Positions 1 through 13,160 of a stretch of DNA of 60,000 nt are shown here, piece after piece. This DNA is from Lineus longissimus. Taxonomy: Eukaryota > Nemertea > Pilidiophora > Heteronemertea > Lineidae. The stretch spans positions 7,318,001-7,378,000 of the forward strand of contig NC_088312.1 in the NCBI RefSeq assembly GCF_910592395.1, read 5' to 3'. Each line of letters starts with the position of its first letter. The first letter of the stretch is position 1. The notes beneath the pieces were generated by a model. It did no database searches. It had not been told where the DNA came from and saw nothing but the letters and a program-made list of their open reading frames with translations. A program made the position numbers and the translations under genes.

Positions 1-3000
1 TTGGAATGGAGATTTCGCTACAGCCGCTCCCCACCCTCTCCCCATAAACATGGACACCCTAGGAATCTCCCAAATGTACTGCGTTGTCCGGAAATCGGAA
101 ATCGCACCAGCAATTCCGACTCAAAACAGTAATTCTGTCTCCTCCTCTCGTTTTGCAAGCCATTTCCCGGTGGTCCAAACATACCACTTGTCTTCGCAAA
201 TCTTACTTGAGGCACCAGATAGGCAAGCAAAAGATGATGTATCGCCAAAGCGAATGTTACAATCAACCTGACAAATGGCAGCGGAACTATTTGCAATCAT
301 ATCATGACAGGTACAGGTGATGTATTGAGTGGTACAGTAGGTGCAATGTTTCTCCTTTGTACTATGCTATCAATCCGTTTTACACTGCCAGATATCGGCG
401 AAATTCCAGGGACGACAATCTCGCCAAGATGTCGACACCTTCTCGCATAGTCGGCTGTCACCACGCCCGTTGTATCCCATTTTGCGCTGTTTGTATGTGT
501 TGATATGACTGAAGTGGCGGCTCTGGAAAACTCTCTGGCCCTTCTCCTTCCAACATGTCCATCAGCCCTACCAGTCCCCTCCGTGTCATGGCTCCTGTTT
601 GCAGTTGAGTGGCCAACTGTTGTTTTTTTTGTTTTTGCTGAAACAAGTACGAATTGGTGACGCCATTGGCCTATGAAAGAGTGTCTTTGCTCACGGATAA
701 TATAATATTTCAACATCATTGATTAGAAATGAGCGGAAGTTGATTTTAGCTATATCTCAAGGACTCTGAACACTAAATCGCCTCTGAAAAACCCAAAGTA
801 AGCCGTTCTAATAATCATTCACTTGGGCTCACGTGAGGACCAATATTTGGTAGCAGTGACACTACGTGTACGACATATCAGGAAATTTCATTCTGCCTTT
901 TCCTTAATTAGCCGGCCGACGTGATTTGCTGGAAATTTGTTTCTTCTGATATTTTGAGGTTTTGCCATGAAACATCTGTGGTACGGAAGGCACTGTCGGG
1001 CTCATTATGGTCCAGCTATAGCAAGACCAGTAGAATATTCGTCTCATTGCCTTTAAAGCCAGTAAAACCCGTATAGAATCAGCCAAGTTATCAATACCTG
1101 ACGTGCATGAGCTACACAGTGTCAAGAAGGAGAAGACGAGCCTCTGGCTATTACCTTGAATAATTTTGATCCTGTTTCGACCAACGTTGGTGACGAGAAG
1201 GAAAGACATGACCGACAAGTCCGACAAGACACATATCAAACCCAACTGTTCTATTCAGGTGTGACCCAAGCCAAGTTCCACTGATATTTGAATCCAGCAC
1301 ATTTGGCTAGAGGCAGTTTCGATCAAACACAGTAATGGATTTATCGTCCAGACGAATTGGGTTTATTTCTTCTGTTGGCTTGACTCTTACAGTTTTCAGT
1401 CACTGCTGGATCGAAGAAGAGTTCGCCTCTTTCCAGATGACGTAATATTGGGTTGAGTGGCCGGACGTCGCTAAGTTGAATACGGGGTCGGCCTCAGTCT
1501 ATTTCAACGACCTGACTGACATGGTGTCCAAAACAAAGGCCAACCCCACAGCTCGATATTTCGTTTCGTCCCAACAAAATTGAAGTGACCAGGAAAAACG
1601 CGAATCCCTCGTCTACACGATAGCTCCGGACTTTTTTGTGCAAAATCCAGAAGATGAACTCCATTATTCTGTCGACATTCCATCAAGCACCACTTCATCA
1701 GTTGAGAAAGCTTTACCCTTTGAGCTTCCAGACTAAAATAACAGAGTTACTCAAGATAAGATCTTAGTTGATGGAGAATACTCGATAATATGGAAGGGTT
1801 TTTCTGTACGTAACGTCAACACTGCGTGGCCAATGCGGTATTTGTTATGTTACTGGAAGGAAGAATCCATTGACTATCTGCTTAATTGTTATTTAGGGTG
1901 GCCAATTGTAATCGGCCAAGAAAATGCTGACCGTCTCGGTCGCATTTGTATGCACTCAGGGAGCTTGTCAAAATCATTTTGGAACAAAAACTGAACACCA
2001 TGAAAACTTTTCCTCTCTCCCCTGTTGTGAAGAGGAGGGTACGTTCATGACCTCTGTGGATTCATTGCTCCCTCTTCTGTCTAAACCTTCCTGCAATACT
2101 GACACTTGATTCACTGGCCTATGTGTTCTAGGGACCTGGTTGAACGTAGAGTGCTGGCTCTTTGTCCATACCAACACAGACAAGTGGACAGATCGATTCA
2201 ACATGAAAAAGGTCTCACAGATCATTGTCTGTACTCCTCATCCACATTCTCAAGGGGTAGCCGTACGTGTTGATATTCCTCGGTAGGTTATCCAGGGAAC
2301 ACTAGACACAGCTCGGACACGGCAGACAATTAAGTGTCATCATGCAATTAGCCTAAATGAAAGATTGCTGTCCTTAGACTAGAGTACCAAGCAGACAGAG
2401 CCATTTCTACAATCTATGGATATTCTCATCCTTTTCAAAGCTGAAAAGGAAGAGTTACTGCAACGTTCATTTTGTCTTTGACTGGACACACATAAGGTGG
2501 TCTGTGTTAAGGTTGAACTTAATGCTGGGCGGTCAATCACCAGTTTTAATGTCCAGTTCGTTATCAGCATGGGCAGGGCCATCGACATTGTCAGTATGTC
2601 TCCACAGATCACAGTGTCCAGGGATTATTGCCTGCTTCGACGAGCCATGGCGTTGAATGGCAAGCGAGAAACATCGCGTGTGACAATGCCGTGACAACCT
2701 GTCCACCTCAAGGGAATCTGTCATCGGCGATAAGCACTCCAATTACACATTTCTTACAAACTGGCCAGGGTAGACAGGTACACCAACTTCGTCTTTAACA
2801 TCCGCCACCGACGATTAATCAATAAGTGTACGGGCATTTGGCACATCACATGTTAAGCATGTTATAGTCCAACAAAGTGTACGGGGTGCCCAGTCGTGGC
2901 GATTCATACACATCATTTCCATTTTTGAGAGTACTGATGGCTCAACCAGATCGTGTTCCCATTATCTAAGAACCAATAGCCTGAACAACACATTACCCGT

Positions 3001-6000
3001 GTGAACTGCTGCAGCCCCGAACAGTCCGCCATTTCGTTGGCGCGTCTTCACAATGTAAACAAAAATAAATGCTTTCTTTGCCGTCACCTATCTCTTTTTC
3101 AGACAGATGAGGCAAAATGTTTGTAAATCATCTCAAGCCAATCGCTACCACATCCTGCGCAAATTGTCACAAGACTACGACAAATTATCGTTAATGATGA
3201 AAGTAAAGCATTGACCAACAAAAGCCTGTGTCACCTTGCTCTAGCGACGGGGTAATTGGGTTGTGTTTGTGATCTAAGTGGATTATATGTACCAATCCGC
3301 TGCTACCATTACTTGACGCTGACACGACGCCTTCGATTAGCCTGTCACGAAGCCTTCATAGATGCCAGGAAGGATCCATTATTTCCACTAACAGAACATG
3401 CAAACAAGAGGGGGAAACAGCGGGCCACGATTTGTCCGTTCCTGGGAGAGTAATTGCGTCTAACGTTGTCTTTCATGATCAGTTCAATCAAGACGATCAT
3501 GTCAGTAATGGCGGCCTTTATCCAATAAGAAAGTTCGTATCACCCGAAGTTGCCAAACACGGGTACATTCTACATACAAAACCACACTCTATTGATTCAA
3601 GCTGAAAACTGACCATGTTGACGACCAAATGTTTAGGTTTCACGTCCCTCAAGAACGGCGTGAACTCGATGTTTCCGAAATGACCAGTTTGACTGAGGAA
3701 AAGAGCGTTTCCACAAACAAAGTGCTTGTGCACGAGATCATGTGACTCTGAAGCACCCTCTTGTGGCCTCAAGGCTGCTGCCAGTTTTAGTATTATTAGT
3801 GTTGCACCTGCAGAGGTCAGGCAACTCGCGGTGTTCTTTGAAACAAACTGAGAAGGCTTAATCAAGATGATATATGAACATGAAATAATGTCAAAGGGGA
3901 ACAACCTCGTAAACAGTCGTCCTTTTGGCTATTTGAAGGCAGTGATTGCAATTTTCGAGGAAAGAGTTGAAAAAACAGCTTATTCTCCGTGACACGTACG
4001 TTTTTGGTTTTCATGCAATTGCAGGATATAAGAAAAGTGGCTGATGACTGAAAGCCATTGACGTACGCGGTTAACACAAACGCTAATCACCAGAACTACT
4101 CAGAGATAATCAAAGCATCGAAGTCTCACAAGAACCGAACAACAAGAAAACGGTCCATTTCAAAGAGAACACATCTTTCCATTTCAATGCGCTCATTTAT
4201 CGTGTTGCCTTTGCCCCAAATTGGTTTCGTTAAATCGGAGAGTGCGTGTGGCGATTAAATCATGCAAATCACGGCCCATTAGGGGGCTCGAGTAGTCAAA
4301 TAAGATATGAAAGTTACTTAGCGTACGCTTTGAACTGGACTCGTCGTTGACATGTCAGACGGAAGCAGAAAATGAAATTTCAGATTTGACAGACCCGGAA
4401 ACGAATTCCTATATAATTCTACAAATAGATGGAAAATTGATGGAGGGCGCTCCGGATCAATGTCATGAGTTATGATGCTTCCCATGGGACGGTTCCTTGT
4501 AGTTTGGCGCTTCTTGAGTCACTGGCGCCTGAATGCATCATTGCCATAAACGCAATGAAGTGTAAATAAACCCAATCGTAACTTTACTTACTTACCTATG
4601 CATGTATATCTGTGTACGATCCCTGATTTTACGTGATCGCAGCGATAAACTCTCTTGCGTGTCTACTTTTGAGATGATCTATTGAGAACAGTATCCACGT
4701 CTGAAAGGCACGTTTCCAAACCCATCCCGCCTTTGTTGAGACAAAGGAAACGTGAGGTAAACTGGCAATAAGACCATTCACCCAGTGTGGGGGCAGAGAA
4801 ATGTACTTCTTGTTTTGAGTAATACAGGTAATTACTTTGGCTTGACTTTATTGTTTGGATTTTATAATTAACCCTCTCTAAAAGCATGATATGTGACGGA
4901 GGTGGTGATGGGATAAATTGGGCTTCATCTAAACGACCTCGGGTCCAGTACCGCGATACAATTAAGCATTAAAAAGCTTGGTTTCACTTCCAAAACACAT
5001 GCAAAGCTTAAAATCAACCAATAGTATGTAGGCGTTTTGAATTCCTCGGGGTTGTATCTCCTCCACGCTCTTAATCGGATTAAAGGTCTGGTCGTCGTGC
5101 AAGTGGAGGTTTCTAGTGACACAAACATCGGGGAGTCGAATTTCGACCTTTAACATGTCTTTTTCGGATGGCATCTTGTTTTATTCGTGTGTGACATTTA
5201 AATCCGAATATTACACCTGCAATGTTGTTGGCCAATGCATTATTCGATTCTCATCATGTGACCTGTGTTATCACATCTACTAGATCCAAAAAGCAATGTC
5301 GGATCCAAAATAGTCGTATTGGATCCAAAGTAAAGGCCAATTTACATAGAATCTTGGACATTTGACCTCTTTTAAAGGACACTCTAACTGGCCAATTTTG
5401 ATTTTGCAGTTCGTGAACATTTCTTACAAAAATAGACTTTTTATGATTTTTCTTTTCGCGGGTTGCGGAGTTTTTTTCGTTTTCCAATAAAAAAAACTTC
5501 GCAATTTTATTTTCGTGAATCGAGATTATTCGGAAAACGCCCACGACAGTTTGATAGTATTTATTCCCCTCCACCGGAAGTGGCTAGATGGATAGATAAC
5601 AGGCGGGCAGCTCCGGAAACCCTCTTGCCTTTGAACAGATTACATTACATGTCAACATTAGCGGATCAAAGTCACGTCCAACAACTGTCTGCATCACGTA
5701 TCTGTCTCGTCGCCTACTCATTATGTCTTTGTGCTGGATATGGTCTTCTCGGTCCGATGTCCTCGTATCCAAAACTAGAGAACAGTTTGTATATTTGTCT
5801 AACTACTCACTGATACGTGTATGATTGTCCGAGTCTCATGCAATTTTACGCACGGCTGACGCAGGGAGTTCCGTCGGGCCAGAATCGACAATGGTAAAGT
5901 ATTGGAAAAGTTTCTCCGGGACATTTTCGTTATATCTCCAACGACAAGAAAATCGGACGACAAGCTGCCTCTAAGGTACATGTAAGCAAGGTACATGTAC

Positions 6001-7310
6001 TTGAGTGGTTATTTTTCTTGAATGTTAGGGAATGACCAGTCGGCATTGGTCAAGCAAGTGTTAAGATGATTGGAAACTATCTTCTTCTAGGTTAAAAATT
6101 GGTTACGTCTTGGCTAAAAGATATAAACTGAAGTTATCTTTGCAAAGTGACCTACATAAGTTGGAATGTTCGAAAATCATTACTGTCATTAGAATATTTT
6201 GAATAAGGGACACACAATCAATTAAAAGTCTTTTCGCCAATAAAAACTACAATCCTTAACCCGTGGTACACCCACTTATAATTACTAGTATTGTTGCCTC
6301 TCATTAAAATCACATTTAGACAGTTCAATCTAATTTAACCAGAATCAAACGACCTGGTTTCTTCCGCATCTCAGGGCGGATTCACACGAGTCGATGAGAG
6401 TGCCGTAATCCGGCAGTTACCGGACGCCGTCTCGTTGTACTTACGATGATGAATTACCCTGCACGGCAGTATATAGACAAAAGGAACAGTTCAACATATC
6501 AGTTGGGGTTCGCAATATAGACAGAAAGGGAGTGGTTCAAACTTTAATTTTAATGAGTTTCGGAAACCTAATCCTCAGGCAAAGGTTGACAGTACACGAC
6601 GAACTTTTATACTCACCAAGTAAAGGGAGGGGTTCAAAATAAACTTTGATTAGAATTGTAGCACAGGTTGTAAATTGATTGGTTGTCGACGTCAGCATGG
6701 ACAGAGACCGGTTCAGAATTCACTTTGATTCAAATTGAAAACAGTCATGACACAGTCAGTTTCAGCAGTAGATAGCTAATATCTAATTTATTCTGAACAG
6801 AATCAAATGCCACTTTCAATCAAATTTCAAACAGAGAGATGAGTTGCTGTTAAATTTGCGATCGCCGTGGTAACAAGACTACCTTCAGCCTGGTCAATAG
6901 AAATGGCCTATTTGTTGGTACGATTGGCATTTTGGTGATTCATGTACATGTACATCATTTTCCAAAACAACCACGTTTGCACCGCAGGAGTAATCTACAT
7001 TAACAAACAAGCTTGGGGACTAACGAAGTTTTTTTTGTGGCAAGAGCTGCTAGGAAAGACGTTTAGTGGAATCAGAGTTTAATGTTTAATTCAACAGAAT
7101 GACATTTGAGTTACATCAAGTATGGATCTGTACTTGGTTATATGGGTCTAAATAAATTGCCGCCCACATCTGCTACAGAGCTCCGCTATTTTATGTGAAT
7201 CTATCGCCTATTAACAGTCAATAGTGGATCAGGTTTCAGGGAGATCTGAAGTGCCAACACAATTATTTCCAGCATAACATATCCAAGGTCAGTGTAAATA
7301 AAGATATCAT
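1..7310. other. Intergenic or intronic sequence with no convincing gene
   Basis: About 7.3 kb in which the open frames are short, overlap each other on both strands and show no recognisable domain. The only stretch with some exon character is the minus-strand ORF at 458-646, listed separately. Single palindromes such as TACATGTA and GTACATGTAC occur, for example near 5990 and 6945-6955. No tRNA, rRNA or transposase motif was seen. It could be intron of a gene running through the window, but nothing here decides that. Confidence 0.6.
458..646 (-). other. Exon-like open frame of unknown function
   Basis: I do not recognise this. The minus-strand frame gives a 62-residue peptide with a glutamine/lysine-rich start and an acidic, proline-containing middle (MLEGEGPESFPEPP), ending in TGA. 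A pyrimidine-rich stretch followed by CAG just upstream on the minus strand, near 645, could be a splice acceptor. No clear donor is visible, so it would have to be a terminal exon or a chance ORF. The overlapping longer frame at 297-719 on the same strand has low-complexity composition and looks like a shadow. No partner exon was identified. Confidence 0.2.
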
Positions 7311-7411
7311 TTTGGGCACGTTACTAAGAAAAAGCCGTGAACGGCCAGTAGATGTTGTAGTTCTGAATCAAAAAAGCCGATCATGGCCTACAACTAGAAT
7401 CGATTTGCACG

Positions 7412-7949
7412 GTAACATGGTAGCGGAGCGTATTTATAGTAACATGGTAGCAGAGCGTAGTTATAGTAACATGGTAGCAGAGCGTAGTTATAGTAACATG
7501 ATATCAGAGCGTAGTTATAGTAACATGGTAGCAGAGCGTAGTTATAGTAACATGGTAGCAGAGCGTAGTTATAGTAACATGGTAGCAGAGCGTAGTTATA
7601 GTAACATGATATCAGAGCGTAGTTATAGTAACATGGTAGCAGAGCGTAGTTATAGTAACATGGTAGCAGAGCGTAGTTATAGTAACATGGTAGCAGAGCG
7701 TAGTTATAGTAACATGATATCAGAGCGTAGTTATAGTAACATGGTAGCAGAGCGTAGTTATAGTAACATGGTAGCAGAGTGCAGTTATAGTAACATGGTA
7801 GCAGAGCGTAGTTATAGTAATATGGTAGCAGAGCGCAGTTATAGTAACATGGTAGCAGAGCGTAGTTATAGTAACATGGTAGCAGAGCGCAGTTATGGTA
7901 ACATGGTAGCAGAGCGTAGTTATAGTAACATGGTAGCAGAGCGTAGTTA
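7412..7949. repeat. 27-bp minisatellite, 20 copies, with four-unit higher-order pattern
   Basis: A tandem array with unit AACATGGTAGCAGAG followed by CGTAGTTATAGT, 27 bp, about 20 copies, the last incomplete. Units 4, 8 and 12 carry ATGATATCAGAG in place of ATGGTAGCAGAG, giving a 108-bp higher-order repeat over the first twelve units. Units 13-20 lack this variant and instead carry scattered single changes (for example a TGC and several CGC variants). Because 27 is a multiple of three, long frames stay open on both strands. These encode nine-residue repeats (NMVAERSYS on plus, NYALLPCYY on minus), but I read them as by-products of the array. The core is closely related to tandem motifs near 15.55, 20.64 and 24.37 kb. 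Confidence 0.95.
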
Positions 7950-7950
7950 A

Positions 7951-10780
7951 CAACTTGGGATACTCCATAAACAGATGGATAAGTTGCCGGATGGTGTATC
8001 GCTTCTGGTTGTTTCCAATATATCTGCGTTTCCATATAACAGGCAATTTTAGAGTCCATGACTTCTTATAAGGGGAAATAGAGAATATCATGCAAATACG
8101 TCTTTTAGGAATCCAAAACCATTAGGTGAAACTATAAAAAACAGAAACATTTAGAAGGGTATCACCCGCGTAGGCTCCGGCGTTACATAAAAAGTATGAG
8201 AGCTGAGCGTCGCCTAGGACATTACTAGGTCTATAAACAATGCTGGGCGACATGGTAATAACATTACTGTCCCCTCACACCCATGTGTATTGGTTATCGT
8301 GGCCACGAGTCCGTCGGAGTCACGTTAACACTATCAAAAATATCATAAATAATTTGATAACAGCTCTGGTACGATCGGGGCTAATAAGGGATATAATTGG
8401 TACCTCATCCAAACCCAACCGTTAGGAATATTGAGATATATGCCAGGGACCAATAAACATTTTGCCTTCGTCTCACCCCTTCAGCCAATTAGTCATAGGT
8501 AGAGACGCTGGGAGAAGTCTGTGCTTTCTCTCACAATCCTCAGCATCGTTTTGCTCTAAACCACGTAGTCACGTATTCAATGAAATTCACCTCGCCATCT
8601 GCTTTCCATTGTCAATCCAATTGATAACACTTAACGAAACGAAAAATTCTAGTATAGCAATTTTCTGCAGAAAATGAGATTACGAGATTTCATGGCTTCT
8701 CAAGCGTTCTGGTGATATTGGCAATGATACAGCGATTATGGATGGAACATGGCACATTTGATTCTTATTTCACAAATTGTTGGTGTGTAATTGATAACTT
8801 TCAGTGACCCGCAGCAGGAATTTGTGTAACTGCTATTTCACTTAATCGACAGAGTCGATCAAATCGTGAAAAAAGTCATTTGTAAGTAATCATTCGTATA
8901 TGGCTGATGGCATTCCGTGTAGCTTGAAAGAGTGCATTTATTGTGCAACGGCGCAACAATAGAAATCGAAAGGAAAACACGAAGGAATACCATATGAACT
9001 GGTTAACATTTAGGATGCGAGGGGCTACCGTTGAAGCCGAAGTTTGTGTTGTAAAATTGGACTTTTTCAACCATTTTAATATTGCTTTCCGTTTGAGGCA
9101 GGACATACATACTCAACCGTTGCATGAACATTCATTGAGGGAGTTTGGGTGCTTGTATAATGGGCGTAGATTGCGTCAGGGAGTCCCAAATAGAAACCTA
9201 TCGTCATCTCCTGCGGTTGGTACACCAGCTGATAAGAGACGTATCCGGAGACGACAATTAGTGTTGTTTCCATCACAGTAGGAAACGTATACTGTTCACG
9301 GTTAATTCGGGACGTATATCTTATACGCAAACAGTGAATCTTTGTTTTAGCGGCCTGCTTTTTTTGTTTTGAGCTAGATCAGCAATTCCTTGGTCGATTA
9401 AGATTCTTCACGTAATTATCCATCAAATCGTGAAGAAATCCTTGAAGACGCATAAGTGGGTTACCACAGGTAAGTGGTTCGATCATCAAAGGAGATCTAG
9501 CTGACATTGCCGAGTATGATTCAATTGGCGTAAGTGTGGAGAGGATGTTAATTAACGATTTCTCCTATAGGCGCACCGCTCTCTGATATCATAAGCGCCA
9601 TTCTCCTCGCGCGTGACCGGAACTATAATTATTGATGTCGTCGTTTCGCCCCTGCGTAAATTGGCCACCATTCCATCCCAATGGTGGAGACTCGGCCAAT
9701 TCCTCGGGGCCATTGCATTATTATAAAACCAATGTACATCTTGATGCGGGAACATCGTTTCAGTTGATACTCCAGTTACATCTCCAAGATTTCTAAACAT
9801 TACACAATAACAATGCTGAATGTTGAAAACGGTGGCCCATATCGTAGTTACAATTGATATCTACAGTCAATTCAAATCTCGTATAAGAGAACACAAATGT
9901 CTCATTAGCGAACAATACTTAGACACATTTTATGAAGGCTGATTTATCTTGTATATAGGAGTATATGATTTAAAAGTCTCTATCCAGCGAATCTTTGAAT
10001 AATGCGCACGATTTGAAGATTAATGATCTAAACTACGCACTTTAAACGATCTTGTCATGAATCATTGAAGTTGTTCTGAAAATCAATACGATAAGACGGG
10101 AGATGTTGCATTTAAACATACCAACAACCACTACATTCTTTTTGTGGATTTCGCGAAATAATGTCGTTTCGAGAGAATGAAAATCGCTAAACTTTACTTC
10201 TTTTATTGAAAAAAATCAAAGAAGAGATTTTGAAGTCAACCAAAATAGAAATTGTGAGAATTTAAAAAAAAGATTTTTTGGCGAATTGCAAAAATAGCCG
10301 CGAACGTTTTCTGGTCTACGGTGATGGACGAGGACTTCACCTGGGGCAGAAATAATTTTTAATATAATCCCATACCCTTTTTAGTATTTAATTCCCATTT
10401 AAATGATAAGGTAGTGCTCGTGCTGTTCATCAGATGATTTGGATCTGTGGCTCATAAGAATAAATCAAACATACATGAGGTCGTTGAATTTGAAAACCAT
10501 TTGAATGTTCTGCGTACTAAGCTTATGTCTTATTCTGTATAACAAGTTGTACTGATCATCGAAAGCCAAAAAAATGATCCACACAGGCGGCTTAAGTTAA
10601 TTTCCATGGCGGAAACTTCCATTAAAAAAAGCTTTCGGAAGCCTATAAAGGGTAAGCCATAGTAATATCGGGCTACATCTTCATTGAAAAAAAATCGAAT
10701 ACAAACTTTACAAACGTAACTTGATATTTTCCTAGTGAAACACCTCAGCTGCAATACTGTTCTCAGAGAGATGTTGCAAG

Positions 10781-10830
<50 letters not shown>

Positions 10831-12632
10831 ATATATTATGATTCGGCTAGAATGAATATGAAATGATCTTTTGCGTTCTGAAAGTAATTGTATCATTGGA
10901 GATAATCTAAATAAGTAAGACCGTCGTGCGGGTCAGGGCTTAGCATTTTTTTCCGGATAAGGTAAGTTTCTCATTATTCAAACCAATATGCCCTATCGAT
11001 AATGCAATGCTGCTACGGCGACGGGTGATACTTCAAAACCAATTCATTATCAATCGCTTCAACGTTAGTATAATACAAAACAAACGCGGTAAATACAAAC
11101 GCGGCAATTGTTATGGAAAGGAAAGGAAAAAAGGAAAATTGCATCTGTAGATAGTCATATTGTCATCATCATTTCCCAGTTATTCTGATTGGAAAACATA
11201 AGACCACATAAACAGTGGATAGCTGGGACCATAAAGATTTTTTTCTTATAATAGTATGCATTTCTGGTAATATGCTCGACTACCTTGTAAGTCAGTTTGG
11301 TTTTGATGAAATCTGATAATATCAAGATGGTGGCCGTGAAATTACCGCCAGTTATACATGTAAGGTTTCGCATTCAGCATCTACGGTGGCTGGGAAAGGA
11401 CATCATGCAATTTTATCTCATCATGCAATTTTATTTTTTCAAAATAATCTTGGAATTCCGACTTTTTATCTCATGATGCAATTTCATTTTCTTTTTTTTA
11501 GTATAAAAAATAATCTCGAAACGCACAAAAAAAGCGACGACAGTCGGGGTAATTAACTGAAACATACTGTGCTATCGTGTTACTTCGTAAGCAAGATGAT
11601 GATAAACGTCACGCTGCTTTTTATTCGTTGTTCCTATTGGCGTTGTATCAGGCGACATAAAAAAATCCCGTTGTTTTCCTTAGACCTTGTCATTAGGTGA
11701 CTGCAATACACGTGGGTTGGTGACGCGCTTTTTATCAAATAATAAATGTCTTTTGATAGCAAAACTACATGTAGTACTGCCGATTTGCCTCGAAAACAAA
11801 ACACTCACAAGCCTCATAAGGTCAACAACATTTCATTCTCCATTACCAACTAACGCCGGGTATTTTTCATCATACGACGAGATAGAAGCAAGATTAAAAA
11901 ACTGAGCAATCTCTAAACCATTCTATCATCTTCCATTATCGTTAGATAAGGGAATTCCGTTTCGGTGACGGATATAGAAGTAGACGAAGTTTCGTAAATG
12001 ACAATACCTTCAATTGGTAACTTGATAAAGATGCTTGTGCCGTTTTCAATGGTTTCATCGTAATCCAACTCCTACATCAATCCAGTGACAAAGACGACTT
12101 ATGTCCCATTTTTTAGCAGACAGAGATGGGACTTCGGTTTAGATCAAACAAGGTTAGATGGAGCTCTGTTTTTTTGTTGGCGATGGGATGTATTTTCTGC
12201 TTTAATAAGCCGCCAACCGCATCATGATCATAGTGTCTGCCTAATCTGATTGGACCGAGAACAGCAGCGGATGCATGAAAGTACAAAAATAATAATTTCG
12301 CAATCATCCATTAAATCGTTGGAATATTGCCTCCAACTTCTCCCAAGTTTTTAACTAGGCTAAAGCAAGCGGATGATCGGTCTGACCTACATGCACATGT
12401 AGAGCAGTTATTGAAAAGGCGTCTTATATCTTCTATCGCATTCCTGTCAGGAATGCTGGTATCGACGCTCGTGACAGGAGAACAATATGGCGGATGGCAT
12501 TTTCTTCAAGGCTATTCTTAAATCCAAACGGGATCGGAGGTGAAGTGGTGGGTGGTCGTTGATAGCTCTGTCTCGTGCCGTTAATGGATTGTACCAACTT
12601 GTTTCAGAACTAAATGGGGAGAATTTACTTAC
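7951..12632. other. Non-coding stretch left of the GPCR exon
   Basis: About 4.7 kb with no recognisable coding region apart from short exon-like frames that I cannot assign. The best is minus 9552-9800, with a tract TTSIIIVPVTREENGAY that faintly recalls an Ig-fold strand pattern but lacks the expected cysteine spacing. A microsatellite lies at 10781-10830. If the GPCR at 12633-13160 is a functional gene, this stretch is the start of its downstream intron. The exon for TM6-TM7 was looked for on the minus strand here (the CWAPFH and NPxxY signatures) and not seen. Confidence 0.55.
10781..10830. repeat. (ATC)n microsatellite
   Basis: A pure trinucleotide run of about 50 bp, some 16 copies of CAT/ATC, with no interruptions, following the sequence gttgcaag. 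A run this long and pure is likely to vary in length between individuals. Confidence 0.97.
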
Positions 12633-13160
12633 CTAGCATCTTTAGCACTGCTCTTCGGGACTGCATTTGTGTTGACGTAGCCCGGTCATCTGAGGCCCGG
12701 CGTGATAATCCAGAGCGTTTAAGTGTTATTCCAATCAGAATATAAAGTACTGAAATAATGCACATTGGAGTAACAAAGAATAGAAAAGCAGAGATTTGAA
12801 ATAGTGGCACAGCGTCTGCAAACTTTTCCTGAGGAATGTTACAAGTCAAACTAGCTTCTATGGGAGTGACATTTCTATAGGCAGCATAAAAAAGGTCCAC
12901 GTAGTGCATATAGGGGGAGGCACTGCAGCACGCGATGACCCAAACCAGCAGTATGACCTTGACAGCACGTGATAGGTTACTGATCATCTGCGCTTTAATT
13001 GGGTGGCAAATGGCGATGTATCTTTCGACTGTGAAGGCGGTGATTGTTAGGATGGAAGCAGCGTAGGTTGTCTCGGAGAGAAATGTCTTGAAGATACAGA
13101 ACGGCTTGCCAAATATCCACGGATATGCTTGCCAGATGGAGAACAGCTCGGGTGGAAGGG
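12633..13160 (-). CDS. Internal exon of a neuromedin-U/pyrokinin/capa-type neuropeptide receptor (class-A GPCR), partial
   Basis: A 528-bp exon on the minus strand coding 175 full codons. It starts after a pyrimidine-rich acceptor (TTTCTTTCTCTTTGTAG, AG at 13162-13161) and ends at the consensus donor G|GTAAGT (12632-12627). Both introns are phase 1, so the exon is symmetric. Visible parts in order: the end of TM2 and first loop (PPELFSIWQAYPW), the TM3 cysteine in PFCIFK, TM3 ending in the G-protein contact motif ERYIAICHP, TM4 (VILLVWVIACCSASP), a second loop whose cysteine in LTCNIP should pair with the TM3 cysteine, TM5 (ISAFLFFVTPMCIISVLYILIG) and the third intracellular loop up to KML. 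The next residue would be read across the donor as a GTN valine if the next exon starts with TN, which fits KMLV in the family. The PPELFSIWQAYPW and LSRAVKV tracts are typical of invertebrate PRXamide/pyrokinin and neuromedin-U receptors; these usually couple to Gq and bind amidated peptides. TM1-TM2 and TM6-TM7 exons were not found here. There is no internal stop or frameshift. Confidence 0.88.

Noticed and set aside
297-719. 140-residue minus-strand ORF as a gene
   Set aside because: Its arginine/serine/threonine-rich, low-structure composition overlaps another frame on the same strand. No domain or splice support.
7412-7949. CRISPR-like array
   Set aside because: The units are contiguous with no unique spacers, and the setting is a eukaryotic genome with introns.
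7312-7950. 212-residue plus-strand ORF made of NMVAERSYS repeats, and the matching minus-strand NYALLPCYY ORF, as a repeat protein gene
   Set aside because: The unit is 27 bp, a multiple of three, so several frames on both strands stay open automatically. There is no signal peptide, splice context or flanking coding sequence.
9552-9800. Immunoglobulin-like exon
   Set aside because: Only a loose resemblance (ENGAY). The G-x-Y-x-C pattern and the first cysteine are missing.
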